From Sphagnum magellanicum (taxonomy: Eukaryota; Streptophyta; Sphagnopsida; Sphagnales; Sphagnaceae), in assembly GCA_021904315.1 (NCBI GenBank), contig CM038917.1, positions 7,300,041-7,364,040 of the forward strand: DNA of 64,000 nucleotides, written 5' to 3'. The number at the start of each line of letters is the position of its first letter. Position 1 is the first letter of the stretch. The notes below the pieces were generated by a model. It ran no database searches and was not told the origin of the DNA. It worked only from the letters and a program-made list of their open reading frames with translations. Both the position numbers and the translations under genes were made by a program. Of the stretch, positions 12,736 to 26,529 are shown one piece after another.

Positions 12736-14334
12736 GTTCTTTAATTGATTAATGGGTATATTCTTCACATTTTAGAATTAAAACTATAGATGTGAATGAT
12801 GATGATCAATTTCTCATCCAATAAGCATTTCATTTTATCACATCAAACTCATGTTTACAATCATGGATATGAAAGGGAGGCTCATGTTCCATTTATAACT
12901 TAAATATTCCAAGAACAAAGGATTGTAAATTGTTTCATTATAAAAAAAACATAAATTTTCAATTGGTCTTTGCAACTAATTTTAAATTGTGTGTGACATA
13001 ATAATAGATGACATAGATTTTGGATGGAAATTAAAATTTATCAAAATATGACTTCATTTCTTAATTAATTAAGTTTTAATTAAAAAATTATCTCATATTT
13101 TTTGTCCTTCTTTTCAATTTTATAAAATATACTAATAATGTGCACCTACTTCATTACCCACCCTAGGCCTATTTTATTACCTACCTACCCTAGAAATCCC
13201 CTAATATATTTTATAAGATTCCCCTAATGTACTTTCAATATAAAATTAATATAACCTTAAGGTACACCTATAAAAACATATCCCTAATATATTCATAATA
13301 TGCCTTAATATACCTTTAGGGATAACGTTCACAAATGAATTGTGACTAAATGTTGGTTATCAATGTGACTAATGAGACACGCAAACTCATTGGTGGATGA
13401 ATAGAATTTTAAAAACCATCCACATTGAAAGGTGAATAAGCCAATAGTTGCAATGTAATCACAACATAATTACAAAACATCAAAACTGGTTAAAGTTTGG
13501 TAAATAATTGTAAAAATAGTTGCAAACAATATTTAATTAAATGTAGTCATAAATCAAGTGGTTACATTTAGGCAAATTTCTTTGAATGCTTGGAGAGCAA
13601 GACAAAATCAACAAAATCCACATATGGTGTGAAAGAAACAAAGAAGATGAAAATGGAAATGAATGAGAGAAATACATAGATCAACTATTTCAAACAAGCA
13701 AACAAATAAAATTATGATATTGAAAGGCCAATTACACATGGTAAAACTCAATTTGTAAAGATTTTGAAATGTAAAGACAATAACTTGAAGATGTTAAAAA
13801 AATTATCGCTATATTCAATTAACTATATTCATGTTATGGAACTTGTATAAATTGCAAAATAAAAAGCATTGGACTTGGTGTGGTTTAGATATGTTTGTGT
13901 GTCAAATTTAGTTTCAATTTTGATAAAAAAAATTGATTAATTAAAATTCATTATAATGCATTGCAATAATTTATTCTGTAGCTTGGCTGTTAATCAACCA
14001 CTACTCAAACAAAACATTTCTAATTCCTTCAGGTTTCCTTTGCAACATTAATTTAAATGTTGCAAAAAAAGTCATCAAATTTGGGTAAAAGCTGTAGCCC
14101 AAACTTGGTGGCTTTTTTGTTGTTTAAACTTATTGGCAAACCATTAGCCAAATGTGATGTGGTACCATGTACATAATGGATTTTGATGGCTGATTTTGCA
14201 CACAATTTCAGGCATCTTGTATGGTATAAGAAAGCCTTCTTGGGAAAAAAATAAAATGCCAATATGGACACAAATGCTGGCTTTTGAGAACTGATTTGAG
14301 CAGAATTTGCCCTCAAAACTTCCTTAATGCTAAG
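12736..14334. other. AT-rich intergenic DNA, nothing seen
   Basis: No supported frame, RNA gene or repeat. Confidence 0.45.
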
Positions 14335-14435
14335 TAAGGTGCCCCTGGGGTGCATTTTGCCTTTAGGTCTTGACCTATCAACCTCACCCTAGAGGCTCAC
14401 TAGGATGCAAAATGCACCACCTAGGGTGCACCTTA
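14335..14435. repeat. Imperfect inverted repeat (foldback)
   Basis: The left arm begins TAAGGTGCCCCTGGGG and runs on to GCATTTTGCC. The reverse complement of the right arm begins TAAGGTGCACCCTAGG and includes GGTGCATTTTGC. Arms of about 27-32 bases flank a spacer of about 40. It could be a foldback transposon remnant or a cruciform-prone site. Confidence 0.65.
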
Positions 14436-16936
14436 TCTAGTTTAGTACAATCCACTATTTGCCAAATAGTACGGCGTCTTATGAGCCAACATTTGCCAAC
14501 TGATAGTTGGTTTCTTTTGGGTCATGTGCCCAACAACACTAGTGCATCATTGCACAAGGTCCAATTCTAAAAGATCATATCAAAAGCTTGCTTTAAAGGT
14601 CAAGTTACTAGACTATGAACCTAACCAAAACTATGACATAGTTGTAGATGAACCCCCAACTGAGTTGACACTAGGGTTTCACCTTGGTAATAAAGTCACC
14701 CTCTGTTTCACCCCCTGTCTCCTCTGCTTTCGCCCCTTATACCCTTTTTCAGTGGTATCCGCAAAGTAAGGAAATTTTATTAAAGCTGGGTATGAAATGC
14801 TAAAGCTCAGCATTTAATGCACAATGTTCGAGAGTAATTGTACAGGTAGGAGTAGTGAAAATATATGTAGCAAGAGGGCAGGCGCTCAGGAAAAAGGAAA
14901 CAGGGGATGAAACTCAGTTTACCACCAAAATTACTGGAAAAACTAATTTGGGTCCCAGTTATTTCCCTTTGTAAAATTTTCATCCCCAGTTACCCGTTTG
15001 ATGCCCTATTATGCGAAAGTGGCCATTCTCGCCCCCTAATCGCCTGACGTTACGCATAACTCTAATGCATCTTGGTAAAAATATCTCATTCAAGAAGGTA
15101 CGTACTACATACCTACCTAGGGACCACAATACATATGTGTGGCTACCAAAACGAATTGATGCATGTAAATGGTTGCCACTTAACCAAGGGTTAGCAGGTA
15201 GGAAAAATAGCAATGTAGGTCAACTCCTTGGTTAGCTTAGGGAAGTGGAACCCAATGGGAAAGTGTTTCCTTGCATTTCCCCACGTCCATCCCTCGTGGA
15301 GGGCCTGTGGCTGTTGGTTCACTGGGGCCCATTTTGTGGTGTCAGAATTAGGGCTTACCATGATTGGTGGGGGAAAGGACCTTGGACCAATCAAGGTTTA
15401 GGGTTTGGACCAAGGTTCAGTCCAAGTGGCCATTTTATAATATCTCTTTTTGGTGAGTGGGCTCTAATTTTGGGAACTGAATCTAGCCCCCACTTGAGAG
15501 AGTCCCAGTGTTTTTAATGTTTTTTTTTAAGGGGGCTAAATTCCGACAAATTTCGACCTGAAAAATATTAATTCAAGTTATAAAAAGGATTTTTCATGGA
15601 AACAAGAACCCAAATTCGCTAGATTTTGAGGAAAAAAAATTCAAATCACCAGATTTTCGTGATAAGTTCCAGTAGGTAGTCAGGAATATTGAAGTTTTTC
15701 TTTTTTTCCCCTACTTTAATATCTAGTATGTAACCAAATTTGGCTAAATCATCTTATGGATGATCGCCGCTTCAGCTACTCAGGAGCCAAGAAACCCTAA
15801 TTGGCTGGGTGGCTGGTTATCTCACACAGGAAGTGGGATTCAAAGGTTCAAAGTAGTGTTGACCAGTTCTCCCTTTCCAGAGAACCTCCGGTTACAAGAC
15901 TTACTTCTTTAGGAAACAAAGTATTAGAAGGATATACTTTGATTTTTGTAAATTTGGGGCAAATGTGACACCTCTGCAACACAACATTAAAGAGCAAAAG
16001 GTAAAGGGTAAAGGGGTGTGGGTGGGGATGATTAGGATGCCAAATCAGCAATTGATACCCGTTCATCCATTCCCCATTTGTGGCCTCTTCTCTATCTAGT
16101 ACATAAAGCCGTTGCTTGTTTTTCTAACACTAGGAGGAGTGGGATTTATAAAGCACAATTTCCTTAGTGGGAGGTGGGAGGGAGTTTTATTTCTTTGTTG
16201 AATGTTTTGATTGTTCATGGGGCATTCTATGACCTCAAAAACAACTTCATCCAACATTCCATAGATCCATTGCAAGGTCATTGAACAATTTGTGGTTGAT
16301 CATTCATTCATCAGACTTTATGCTAGGTAACTCCTCAAAGCCTAGCAAAGATATTTCAAGGGCACGATGGGTAAGATGTGCCTAGAGAGAAATTGTGATA
16401 GAAGTACAGAAGGCAAAACTATAGAAGGCAAAAAACATTTTTCATCTAATTACAACTCTCTCCCTAGTCCCACCCCATTTGACTTGCTCCCCTTCTCCTC
16501 ACCTCACCTCACCTCACCTCATATGCATGCACACACACACACAAAAGGTGAAATACATATGAATGAAGAGCAACTTCTATTACTATACCAAAAGGAGTGC
16601 AAATAGGCACACAATTCCATCAACTAGCCTTGGGTGTTATTCTTCTCATAGGTGAGACTCATGGAGTATCTCCCCCCACCCACCCCCCCTCCCAAGTATG
16701 TGACTCATGGAATCACACCTTGGAATCACATGTTTGTTGTTTGGCTTGGCAAAGACAATGTGTGAGCAAATGACAAGAGACACACAAAAGTAGCCATGCT
16801 TTATCAACACATGGGGAATTCTTTGAAGGCCTTGAAGCTCTCTAGGCTAGTTAGGCCCACCCAAATAAAAACAATATAAAATCACCTAGCAAAGATGTTT
16901 CTCACTTTAAACTCTAAACCACAATTTTCCCTTGCG
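14436..16936. other. Intergenic, microsatellites only
   Basis: No supported gene. It holds a CTCAC repeat and a CA run near 16495-16543 and C-rich patches near 16670-16695. Confidence 0.45.
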
Positions 16937-16973
16937 CCCCCCCCCCCCCCCCCCCCCCCCCCCACCCTTTTTT
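16937..16973. repeat. Homopolymer of 37 C
   Basis: An uninterrupted C tract, followed after ACCC by a T-rich stretch. Tracts of this length are prone to length error in assemblies. Confidence 0.95.
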
Positions 16974-19511
16974 TTCTTTCTCTTTTATTAGTCTTTACAA
17001 AGCCTCTTGCTGAATGTGGGCTGTTGTTCGTTATATTGGGTATCTTCACGACCTTTTTTTTCAGGTTTACTCAATTTCAAAAGCAAGGAAAATCAACAAT
17101 TGCCCCTTTTTTTCCTTTTTTATAAAAGGGATTCAATCAAAACAATTGAAGGCGTTGCACACATGGAAAATGTTTCTTTTCATAAAGAACTCTTAGAGTA
17201 TTTTTAGTGTTAGAGGATGGCACCTTATATCTATAGAAACGGAGGCACCTTACCACTATCGGAGGCACCTTCACTTGTGGCTACCTTAGTAGGGGAAAGG
17301 TGCCTTTGCTCCTAAAGGGATGTTCGCTTCATGATCTACACATCCATCCCTTGCCTTGTGGTTTAGGAATGTTTAATTCATGAATTTTGCCTTGTGCACA
17401 ATAACCAAGGTGATGCCCATCATAAGAGTTTTGATGAACACCCATGTGCGGAGCATGCCATCATGACTGGCCCCCTCAAGTATACAAGTGGGAGCGTAAC
17501 AACCTTAGCCCGGTGGCATTAGAGTAGCCACTTGGATGTACAGATCGTTTGTTTGATGGATGGCATGTCAAAGAGTGATGTGGTTGTGATGGAATGAATG
17601 GATGATTTCTTTGGCAAAAAAGAAGAAGTTAAGCCTGAACTACCTAAAAGCCCCATAGTGGGACTTAGTATAGGGGAACCTCTTGTCCCCATGGGACTTC
17701 CGTAATTTGGGGGTCATAGTCTGCCCCCAACCCCCCCCCAAAAGGTTTTTTAATTTGAACTGTGGAAGGTTTGCATGTGAATGGACGAAGCTCCCTTGAA
17801 TTGAAGAAAAGCATCTTGCGGGCCTTGAAATGCTTTACATGTACGGTAACAACGACCCACGGAGTGGGTCGTTACCATGCATAAAGCAACCTGGCAAGAT
17901 AAATAAGTTTTATTTATTTATTTATTTATCATCTTTTTTCTAGTGATACTGAATGGATTACAGGAAAAAAATTGTTGAATAAGGCGCCCTACAAATACAC
18001 TAGGAAATTTTTGCCGGTGCTTTTTGAAACAAAGACCGGCAAGGAGGACATCTTGTTAGGAACCCAAGTTTTGTCGTCGACGTAAAAACACATTCAAAAA
18101 AAAAAGGTAACATGGCATGATGCAAAAAAAGCTTCGAGTTCGAGTCATAGAGCTTCAACAATTGGTCCTTGTGAAAAAGCCCGGAGAATTTAATCCCATA
18201 ATTCGGGGCCTGATTACCTAGTACCATTCTCAATGATGTATTATTACATGAACACACTCCATATACACCCATAGTTCATGCCCCTAGCCAAGGCCAAAAG
18301 TGCAACGAACACATGTAGGTTTAAAAAACAAATTCTTCCGGCCAATGAGGTGAGGCAGCATGCATTCATATGTTTGGAAGCGAGGGGAGGGAAGGAGGGG
18401 GGGGGGGGTGGGGATTTTTTTGTTCTGAATTGTTGCATGAAGTTCTCATTGTGTTCCCATCAAGTTCTCAATGAGTTCCCAATTGGATCAAAGGTACCTC
18501 CGGATGTTGGACGGATAAATATTTTTACCTTGACATAACCATGGGTATACATAATAAGATATAATAAGATAAATATGGACTTTCCCTTGATGGCAAAGTT
18601 ATTTTTCTACCTCTAAAATTACCCAACCTGGCCGAGAAATATTTTGGACTTACCTTATCTTTACCCTACCCACTAGTATATAGTTCAGGTTTACATCCAC
18701 TTAGGGGATGATAAGTTTTTGAAGTCGGTAAAAAAGAGGGTATATGCCAAAATCATCATGTCATCTATGTGCATTTTTCCTTGTTTTGTGATGCATATGG
18801 TTATGATGGACTTGTTTGAATGGTGACGATTAATTCTCGAATATGTTTTCTTTTGCCATTACATTTACATTCATGATTACCTTGAACAATAATAATCGTA
18901 TACATATAATTATCAAACATATGATAATTGTATACGTGTTAATGTTATGAACAAACAATAATCAACATTATAGTAACAATTCATTTTATTATTTTAGTGT
19001 AATTAGAGGGCATACTACCCAGCATGTTTTTCCTTCTATTATTGTTTGGGGTTTGGAGATCCATTCCATTTTTCAAAATGCCTCACTTTATTTAGTTTTG
19101 TTTTGGGTGATACCCAACAAGTACCCATCAAATATTGGTATTATGAAAAAAAAAAATTTAATCGGAGCAAGTTTTTTAGTCTTTATGCTTGGTAAAGTCC
19201 ATCGCCAAGGGCTTTACCCTACAAATATAACCTGATTAGGGTATATTTATATATCCTATATATAAATTCACTTGGTCTTCCCGTCTGTGACGTGACGTTA
19301 TGTTGCATAATCATTTTTTATGTTTCTGCTACAGAACCGGCCATAGGGAAAAGCATTTTCGTTTGGAACTGGCACCCCCGAGAAACCCGTTTGATTTCTA
19401 CACAACTGTCCGTTCGTCCGTTCGTTCGTGACAGGGCGTTCCGACCCGTTAACGATCTCTGCGATGCCGATTCTGCAATCCCCCAGAAATGAGCCGCAGA
19501 GACCGATTCTG
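16974..19511. other. Intergenic, no gene seen
   Basis: Mostly AT-rich, with a poly-G patch near 18398-18409, a (TTTA)n run near 17908-17929 and the hairpin annotated at 17845-17876. The block 19330-19510 is GC-richer and borders the tandem array. No frame resembles a known protein. Confidence 0.4.
17845..17876. repeat. Short GC-rich hairpin
   Basis: AACGACCCAC and GTGGGTCGTT pair perfectly around a 3-base GGA loop. The outer GGTAAC/GTTACC bases extend the stem after a 3-base bulge. No U-tract or gene follows, so there is no reason to call a terminator. Confidence 0.6.
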
Positions 19512-19950
19512 CTACGTATTTGCTTCTTTTTTAATTTTTTTTTGGATTTGTTTTTTTGAAAAAATCTAAGGCTACGTATTTGCTTCTTTTTTTATCTTTT
19601 TTTTGGATTAAAAAATAAAAAATAAGAAATGTGCAGAAAAATCTAAGGCTACGTATTTGCTTTTTTTTTATCTTTTTTTTTGGATTAAAAAATAAAAAAT
19701 AAGAAATGGGCAGAAAAATCTAAGGCTACGTATTTGCTTCTTTTTTTATCTTTTTTTTTGGATTTTTTTTTTGGATTTTTCTCCCCTTCTCTTAAATTAA
19801 CAAAAATGAAGAAACAAAATAAAAAATAAAAAATAAAAAATGGGCAGAAAAATCTAAGGCTACGTATTTGCTTTTTTTTTTTTTTTTTTTTTTTTTTGGA
19901 TTTGTTTTTTTGAAAAAATCTAAGGCTACGTATTTGCTTCTTTTTTAATC
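19512..19950. repeat. Six-copy irregular tandem repeat with core CTACGTATTTGCTT
   Basis: Cores start at 19512, 19572, 19649, 19726, 19860 and 19926. Each is preceded by AAAATCTAAGG (except the first) and followed by a T tract and GGATT. Spacings are 60, 77, 77, 134 and 66, so unit length varies through the T and A tracts. Confidence 0.85.
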
Positions 19951-20129
19951 TTTTTTTTTTGGGATGATATCTGGCCAACAGCTCTGGGGAGCATTCACAA
20001 CAACCGTGTAGGAGGAGAGGTTGCTTCCGGTCCGAAGTAAGTAATGGGGGGGGGGCACGGGTGCATTATGCACCGGGTTCACACTAGTCCTATTAATTAG
20101 TCATAGTCATATGCAGGAAAATATTACTT

Positions 20130-20868
20130 TATTTCAAATGTCATATTTTGTAGGTAGGTATGAAGTCCTCACACAAATTGACAAATATAATTTATATATA
20201 TATATATATATATATATTCAACTTGAAGCAATTTCTCTCAATATTTTAGTTTGTAATTCCAAAACATTTTTGGAGAATGATTGGGAGGAAAACAAAGTCA
20301 AGTTTTATAGTTTTGTATGATCTTAGAGTTGATTGAAGGATTTAATATGCAAAGGAGGAGGAGGAGGATGCGACAATTGGGATAATTGTTGTTTGAAGCT
20401 TTTGGGCTTTGATGGGTGTTTGAGGGACAAATGAAATGGCACCAAAAGGGAAAGTACCAAACTTGAAGACATTAGGGACCCAAGGTATTGATTTTCATAT
20501 GATATGTGATGACTTGCTCTTCTTTTTTTGTGTGCAAATTGGTGTGCATTTAATTTTCGTGGTTTGTGTTTCTTTTTTCGTTGCAAACATGTGTTTTTGT
20601 TTTACTTAATTTCTCTATTTTGTGGGTGAGTTTGAACAATCAAAATGAATTCAGTAAATTTTTTAATGTTGTAAAGTCTTTAGGTATAGTTTGGAGAAAA
20701 TTGAAAACAAATGGGCATTGATTTCAAGTCAACAAATTTTATTTTTGTTGGCAAGCAAATACCATAGTTAAATAGCTTTAGGTTGGTTCTTTCAAATCAA
20801 CCTTTTTGCATGATTTTGTGTTGTTGCACATAAAATCAAGTTGGGGCAAATATTGATGGATTTAAATC
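20130..20868. other. Intergenic with a TA microsatellite
   Basis: A (TA)n run lies at 20193-20217. Otherwise I see no supported gene. Confidence 0.5.
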
Positions 20869-22302
20869 TTGTTTATTGGTCAAGGTAATGGGAATACTAG
20901 TGATCCCATGAAGGATGAAAGTGTTAAGTATGCTTGGGGTTGCATTTGGCAAGGCTTGGAATTGCACATCAAAGACAAGATGATTTATCCCCGTGTTGTT
21001 GCATATGCCGTGGCTACAACTGTGGCCAAAGTGAATGTTCCTTACTTGGCAATTGTTTAATACATTCATTTTTTTCACAAATGTTAATGATAAAACACTG
21101 AATCCCAAAATCATGTTGTGAACTTGTAATTTTGGTGCACTTAGAAATGTTTATAAAATCATGGTTTGTTAAATCTTGGCATGCAAAATAAATACCATAT
21201 CCTCCATAATTTGGAAACCATGTTATGTCATCTAAGTATGTAGGGTTTCATTTGAAAAACAAATCAACAGCCAAGTTTTTTTTTCAATGTTTAAATTGAT
21301 CATATTATTGTCTTATGAGAACTTCATTGGTGGTCTCATTTCATGTTAGAGAAGTATATATGTTTCCTAAAGTTGAATATTTTTCTTTGTATAATTACAA
21401 GTCTTAACCTAATCAATTGTTAGGTTTGCATTGGCAATCAACACAGATGGTGCAACTATTGTGCTACACCACTCAAATAAAAATGGATACATGGGACCAT
21501 GCCATCGAAGGGCAACATCTTGAAGAATGGGAGGAATCAAAAGAAATCGCCCTACCCCCCATTGATAGTTGGGCTCGCCAAATTGTTCCAATTGAGTATA
21601 TACCTCCGCCTCCACCAAATGCATTTTCTGAAGCCAATTTTGTTGAAAGTCTTCAATTGTTTCGTCGTCGCAAAATGTCACAAGATGTTTTGGCCATGGC
21701 TAAAGGTAGTCTTGTTCAGCGTCGCAATTCAGCTAAGTTGAAGTTAATGGAATCACCTCGAAGACACACACAACCCGGAGATATGCCACTTGAAAGTAGT
21801 AGGTTTTTTGATCAAGCCATAATGGGTTGGAGTTCAACAAGGTGTGATCCTTTTGTTTCTTATAAAAGACCCAAAGAACCCTAATATTTCAGCTAATCAA
21901 ATTGAATTCATTTGATGAAGAAAGTTGTCAATTAATTGTTCATATGTTAAAATGATTTTTTTCCATGATCAATAAGGATATGAATGTGAATAACAATTTT
22001 TGATTGTGCAAAATTTTCATGTGATACTTATTTATTTGTACATGATTATTACAGCATTTACTATTATCACAAGCACATAACAATTGTGGACATGTTATAA
22101 GTTATAACACACAATATTGAAAATTTTGAATTTCAATTGATAAAAGAAATTAATAGGTTCATTGTTTTAAATGTGATGGATGTTGGCCATAATGTTGCAG
22201 GCAACTTGAAGAAGATTCGGATAGTGATGAGGGTGATGAAAAAGAAGTCAAAAAAGAAGTAAAAAACAAGAAGGTTCCAAATACCCAATCAAAGAAATAG
22301 GT
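20869..22302 (+). CDS. Candidate multi-exon coding unit, function unknown
   Basis: Three coding-like segments lie in order on the plus strand. 20869-21060 reads DPMKDESVKYAWGCIWQG and then YPRVVAYAVATTVAK. 21417-21884 is a 155-codon open stretch with DSWARQIVPIEYIPPPPP and LFRRRKMSQDVLAMAKG, ending KRPKEP and a stop. 22201-22302, after a TTGCAG acceptor, reads QLEEDSDSDEGDEKEVKK and ends SKK with TAG, an acidic then basic tail. I do not recognise the protein. It may be a transposon accessory protein or a plant gene; the exon joins are not established. Confidence 0.3.
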
Positions 22303-25300
22303 ATTAAAGTCTTATACCCTTCATTCTCAATTTAAGGATGAATCTAGTATGAGTTTTCCAACCTTAATTACTAGTTGATGAGAAATGGTAGTGGTTTATC
22401 CATATAAGGATCTCAAATTTATGGTTTAAGCATGGCAATTTTTCTCACATCACCAACAATTTTAACCCCACTTTTTGGATTCAATATGGAAATGGAATCC
22501 ACATGAGAAGACAATCATGGTGGCCACTCCATTTCTATATCATGATTCTTTACACCTTGAGATTTAAAAAATAAATTGGAAGTGCATTAGTGTGCTGAAT
22601 GGTAAGGCCCAAGGAACTAGGCATTTTCCAAAATAAGGGCTCCTGCCTAAGGCAAGAGCTTGGGGTGAGCCCTTATCTCAGCAACACCTAATTCTATGGG
22701 GCTTATCTAGTGTAAACCTTGACAATTAGATTGCGCAGCCCAGTATGAAACCTAATGGAAATGATTGATTGGATGGCATGAAAGGTTCTTGCACGCCCAC
22801 GGAGGGAAATTATGTTTTTACACACATACAAAGGGTAATTTTTTTTCATAATTTCTGTTCGTAATGTAATTTCCCTTCCTATGGATGTAAAAATCCATTG
22901 TATTGAAGCTTGCAATGTGCACATACACACATGTACATTGCATGCTATAATACGCCTACCTTTGCACTAGAAACTTCAAGTGGGCTTTTGGTAAGAAGGC
23001 TAATGACATCAAATTATAATCACAAACACCACAAAAAGAAGCAATCTTATCGACCTTGGGTTTTAGCATCGTAAACTTATTGTTGATTTCTCCACGCCCA
23101 CCCCCAATGATTGGTGAACTTCTCAGGGTGATAATTAATTCAACCCATGACACTAGCACTTCTACAATTTTGAAACCATTACAATTTGGAAAACAACAAA
23201 GAGTTTATAAGAGTGGATGATCACATGTTATGATTCTCACTGTAGTTCTTAGGGTTTTAGTTGTAATGGAATCCAAGACCTCGATCAAGTGTAGAAGTAG
23301 ATAATAGCAAGGTGAACAATCATGATAGGATCTCAACTTCAAAATTATTTGGATTTATGCCCATTGAGGATAGATATATGATAGTTTAGATCAATGATTT
23401 TAATTTTTTTAAATGTTGAGAAACTACAAACACCAAAACTCAATTCCTGCACTAGAGTTCATCAAGTTGTGTTCCAAGACTGCAACAAAATCAAACACCA
23501 CAACCCTTTTTCACAAGCACTCAAACCTGTGAAGCCTTGCACCTGGGTAGCTTACCCTCATACATGTCTTCTCAATGCTCATTGCTCATACTTCCATTGA
23601 CAAGGGCTCAAACCTGTGAAGCCTTGCAAGTGGGTTACTTACCCTACAAATTGATGTCTTCTCATACATCCTACTGCCTTCATTCAAGCTAGGCACCTTA
23701 CTTTGGAAATGCGCCCACCATTGGGCCTTACCCATCATAAAGCACGGGTTGAACATTGTCATAAACATCTATAGAACATGAGGTAGTAAGAGCAATCAGC
23801 ATTTTACACCTTTAAATTGTATGCCTCATGAATGGTAGGTGTAAAAGGTCTCTTGTGAGTGTGAGTCCTTGCACATAAAATGTTTTATTATGAAACATTA
23901 ATATGAGTTTATTTGATGAGTGAATTTGACTCACAGTTTGACTCTTAGCTCTCACAACTTTATATTTTGATCAATGCTTTCACTTGTAGTGATGTGAGTT
24001 GATAGTGATCACAATTAAAGGGAAAATTACAATGGAAGGAAGTTGTTACAAGAGATTTTGTCATCATATATGCCTAAGGAAAGATATGCTAATTGTATGG
24101 CTTTGGACATACTTGTTGCAAATTGATTAAAGCCCAAAAATTAAATTGCTATTGCTTTTGAATTCATTGAATTCATGAACCCCTTGGGTAAGTTTAGATT
24201 ATTATTCACCATGGGATTCTTGTGTTTAAATCATATAAAATATTTGATTTTCCAACTTCATTCTTGAAAGGTTTTTCTACAAGCTTGTGATGTGTTAAAT
24301 CACAAAATACACATCGATCAGATATAAACAGCTTCATACAAGATTCAAAATGCTTTTGATAAGGAACTGAGATAGTTACATCTGTTAAGGAAGATAGTTT
24401 GTTTGTCCCGTTGAGCTCTGCCAAACTGTGGTGCCTCCCATTTCACACACCCTTCTTGATGAGTAGGAGTGTGCTGAAATGGGTTTCATATTGTTTAGAC
24501 ATGTGGTGTGGGAGTTATTGAATATTGAGTAATTTTGTCAAAAAAATTCAAAAAATCAAAACAAATTTTTTTATAAGGGAATTGGAGTGCACCCTTGGTA
24601 TTGTTGGAAAGCCCTTGATGAGTGGGATTTCCTGAAGGTGATTTCATAATCTTTACACCAATGGTGTGGGAGGATATTGAATTTTGGGTAATTTGAATCA
24701 TTGCGAGTTCAACTAAATTACAAAAACTTGTTTTGACAGGGAAAATTAGTTGGGTAATGAGTTCATGTGTTTCCCATTTGTTGCTTTGTTTTGTCTCTGT
24801 GGTTTTGTGCCTGGAGTGGAAGCGGCCCCTGGCATTTTTTGACAGTGTTCTTTGAAAGTTGCTTGGGTGTCTCCATGATGCTTTTACTATGTCCAACTTA
24901 TGTTGTTTTGCTGCAGGATGATTGAAGATATTGCCCTAAACTATCCTCAAATTTCAGCATAAGGAAAAAAGCTTGTTGGAGCTGCAAAGCATCTGCAAGC
25001 ATTTGTTCAAGCAGCTGCCACTCAACTTCACCTCCTCCAGTTCCTAGAATGGTGCACATAAATCCTGAGGTCAAAAAGCAGATCTTGCATTCATGTTGAC
25101 AGAAAATGAGAACTCTTTTTCCCAGGTTTCTGCCACAATTTTACTGATGCTAAGATTTCAAACCCAGAAATAATTGATGTCTTACACCAATGCACATTGT
25201 TTCAAGACTTGGTGATTCAGTTGTCTTGAAAACTGTGAGTCACCCCTTCTTATTCTTCTTCTGTATGCTCCTTTCCTAATTCTGACTCCATTGCTGAAAT

Positions 25301-26529
25301 ATCAATGCTCATATATTGAACCTCATAATTCTCACACTTCTGCATCTTCTAATCCTCAGGAGATATACCAACAATGAGATACTCACCGTCTTCCTTCACA
25401 ACATACACTGCATGTGGAAAATGTGTCTCTGTATGAAACAAAGAATTCCTTGTTAGCCTGGTTTTCTCCCATAACAGCATCTTGCCCTTCCAAATACAGT
25501 TTTAACAAGATTGTTAATACCAGTTTTGTCAACACACCCAACCGGCAAATCTTATCAATTTCAGGTCCTCCATGATCCTCTAGTAATTATGAAGCTGGAA
25601 ATCAATAATCAGTTCTTCCAATTCAATTATCCAAACCTGGCATCATGCAAGGTGGTGAAATGACCAACCATAGATCCAAGGAGTTGTGTCTGAGTTGAAC
25701 AAAATGTGAAAGGTTGAAATGGAATTTGATGAAATCTAACCAGTTATGGATCATAATGTACGTGAAAGTGAGACTCTACATTGTCGTGCAGCAAACATAA
25801 CACTAATTACCATACAGCACCAATGATACGAAAAACCAATAGAAACTGAGAGTTCCACACTACCCGTAAGACTTGTAAGACTTACAAAAGCTTGTGGTTA
25901 ACATCAATTTGCTGCCATCCTAGCTCCCATGATTAACCACAACTACTAGCTTCAAATACCCTTTTGAAATCTTGCAGCCAATACCTAGTAACATAGCACC
26001 AAAGATTCTCTTAAGAAACTGACTTTTGGCACAAACCTTTGATTATAAGAATGTTATGAGCCTAGCAATTGCTATTCCCACAACACTCCCATCACCAATG
26101 GAGAGACTACCATATTATCCAAAAAGACAGAATGCCTCATCTCTAGATTAGCAAAGTTAACAGCAAAAAAATGTGAGAGATATGTTCTCTTCAGAAGAAT
26201 ACCCACGGCTCAGAGCACTTTCTGCATTCACAAATCAGAACATAAGCATAAGCTATTAACTTGCAGACAGATCTGGTTACAAGTTCATGTTTTAGTGGAA
26301 TGCCCTGGCCAGAGGGGGCATTGCACTTCCAAGGGCAGCAGGATGTTGGGATACCTGAAGCTACAGCCTTGTTGGCTAAGGATACCTTCAGACATAGCAT
26401 TCCACAGTGTAAAAACTGGCTAAAGGTTGTACTCTTCTCTGCCCTGTGCCTTCAATTGCAGCTTGCCCTTTGAGTACTAGTTGAGGTCGTGATAGTTGGA
26501 CATCACAACAAGGCAGTCAGGGGACTTGT
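22303..26529. other. Mostly unassigned; scattered coding-like scraps
   Basis: No gene could be supported. Short protein-like scraps occur on both strands, for example plus-strand DDIALNYP-type text after a CTGCAG near 24916 and a minus-strand VYVVKEDG before a GTGAGT near 25388. None forms a recognisable family, and the minus-strand ones could belong to the locus around hslU. Confidence 0.3.
23520..23665. repeat. Direct repeat, 87-bp spacing
   Basis: CTCAAACCTGTGAAGCCTTG starts at 23520 and again at 23607, each followed by related sequence (GGGTAGCTTACCCT versus GGGTTACTTACCCT, then GTCTTCTCA). This is a diverged tandem duplication. Confidence 0.8.
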
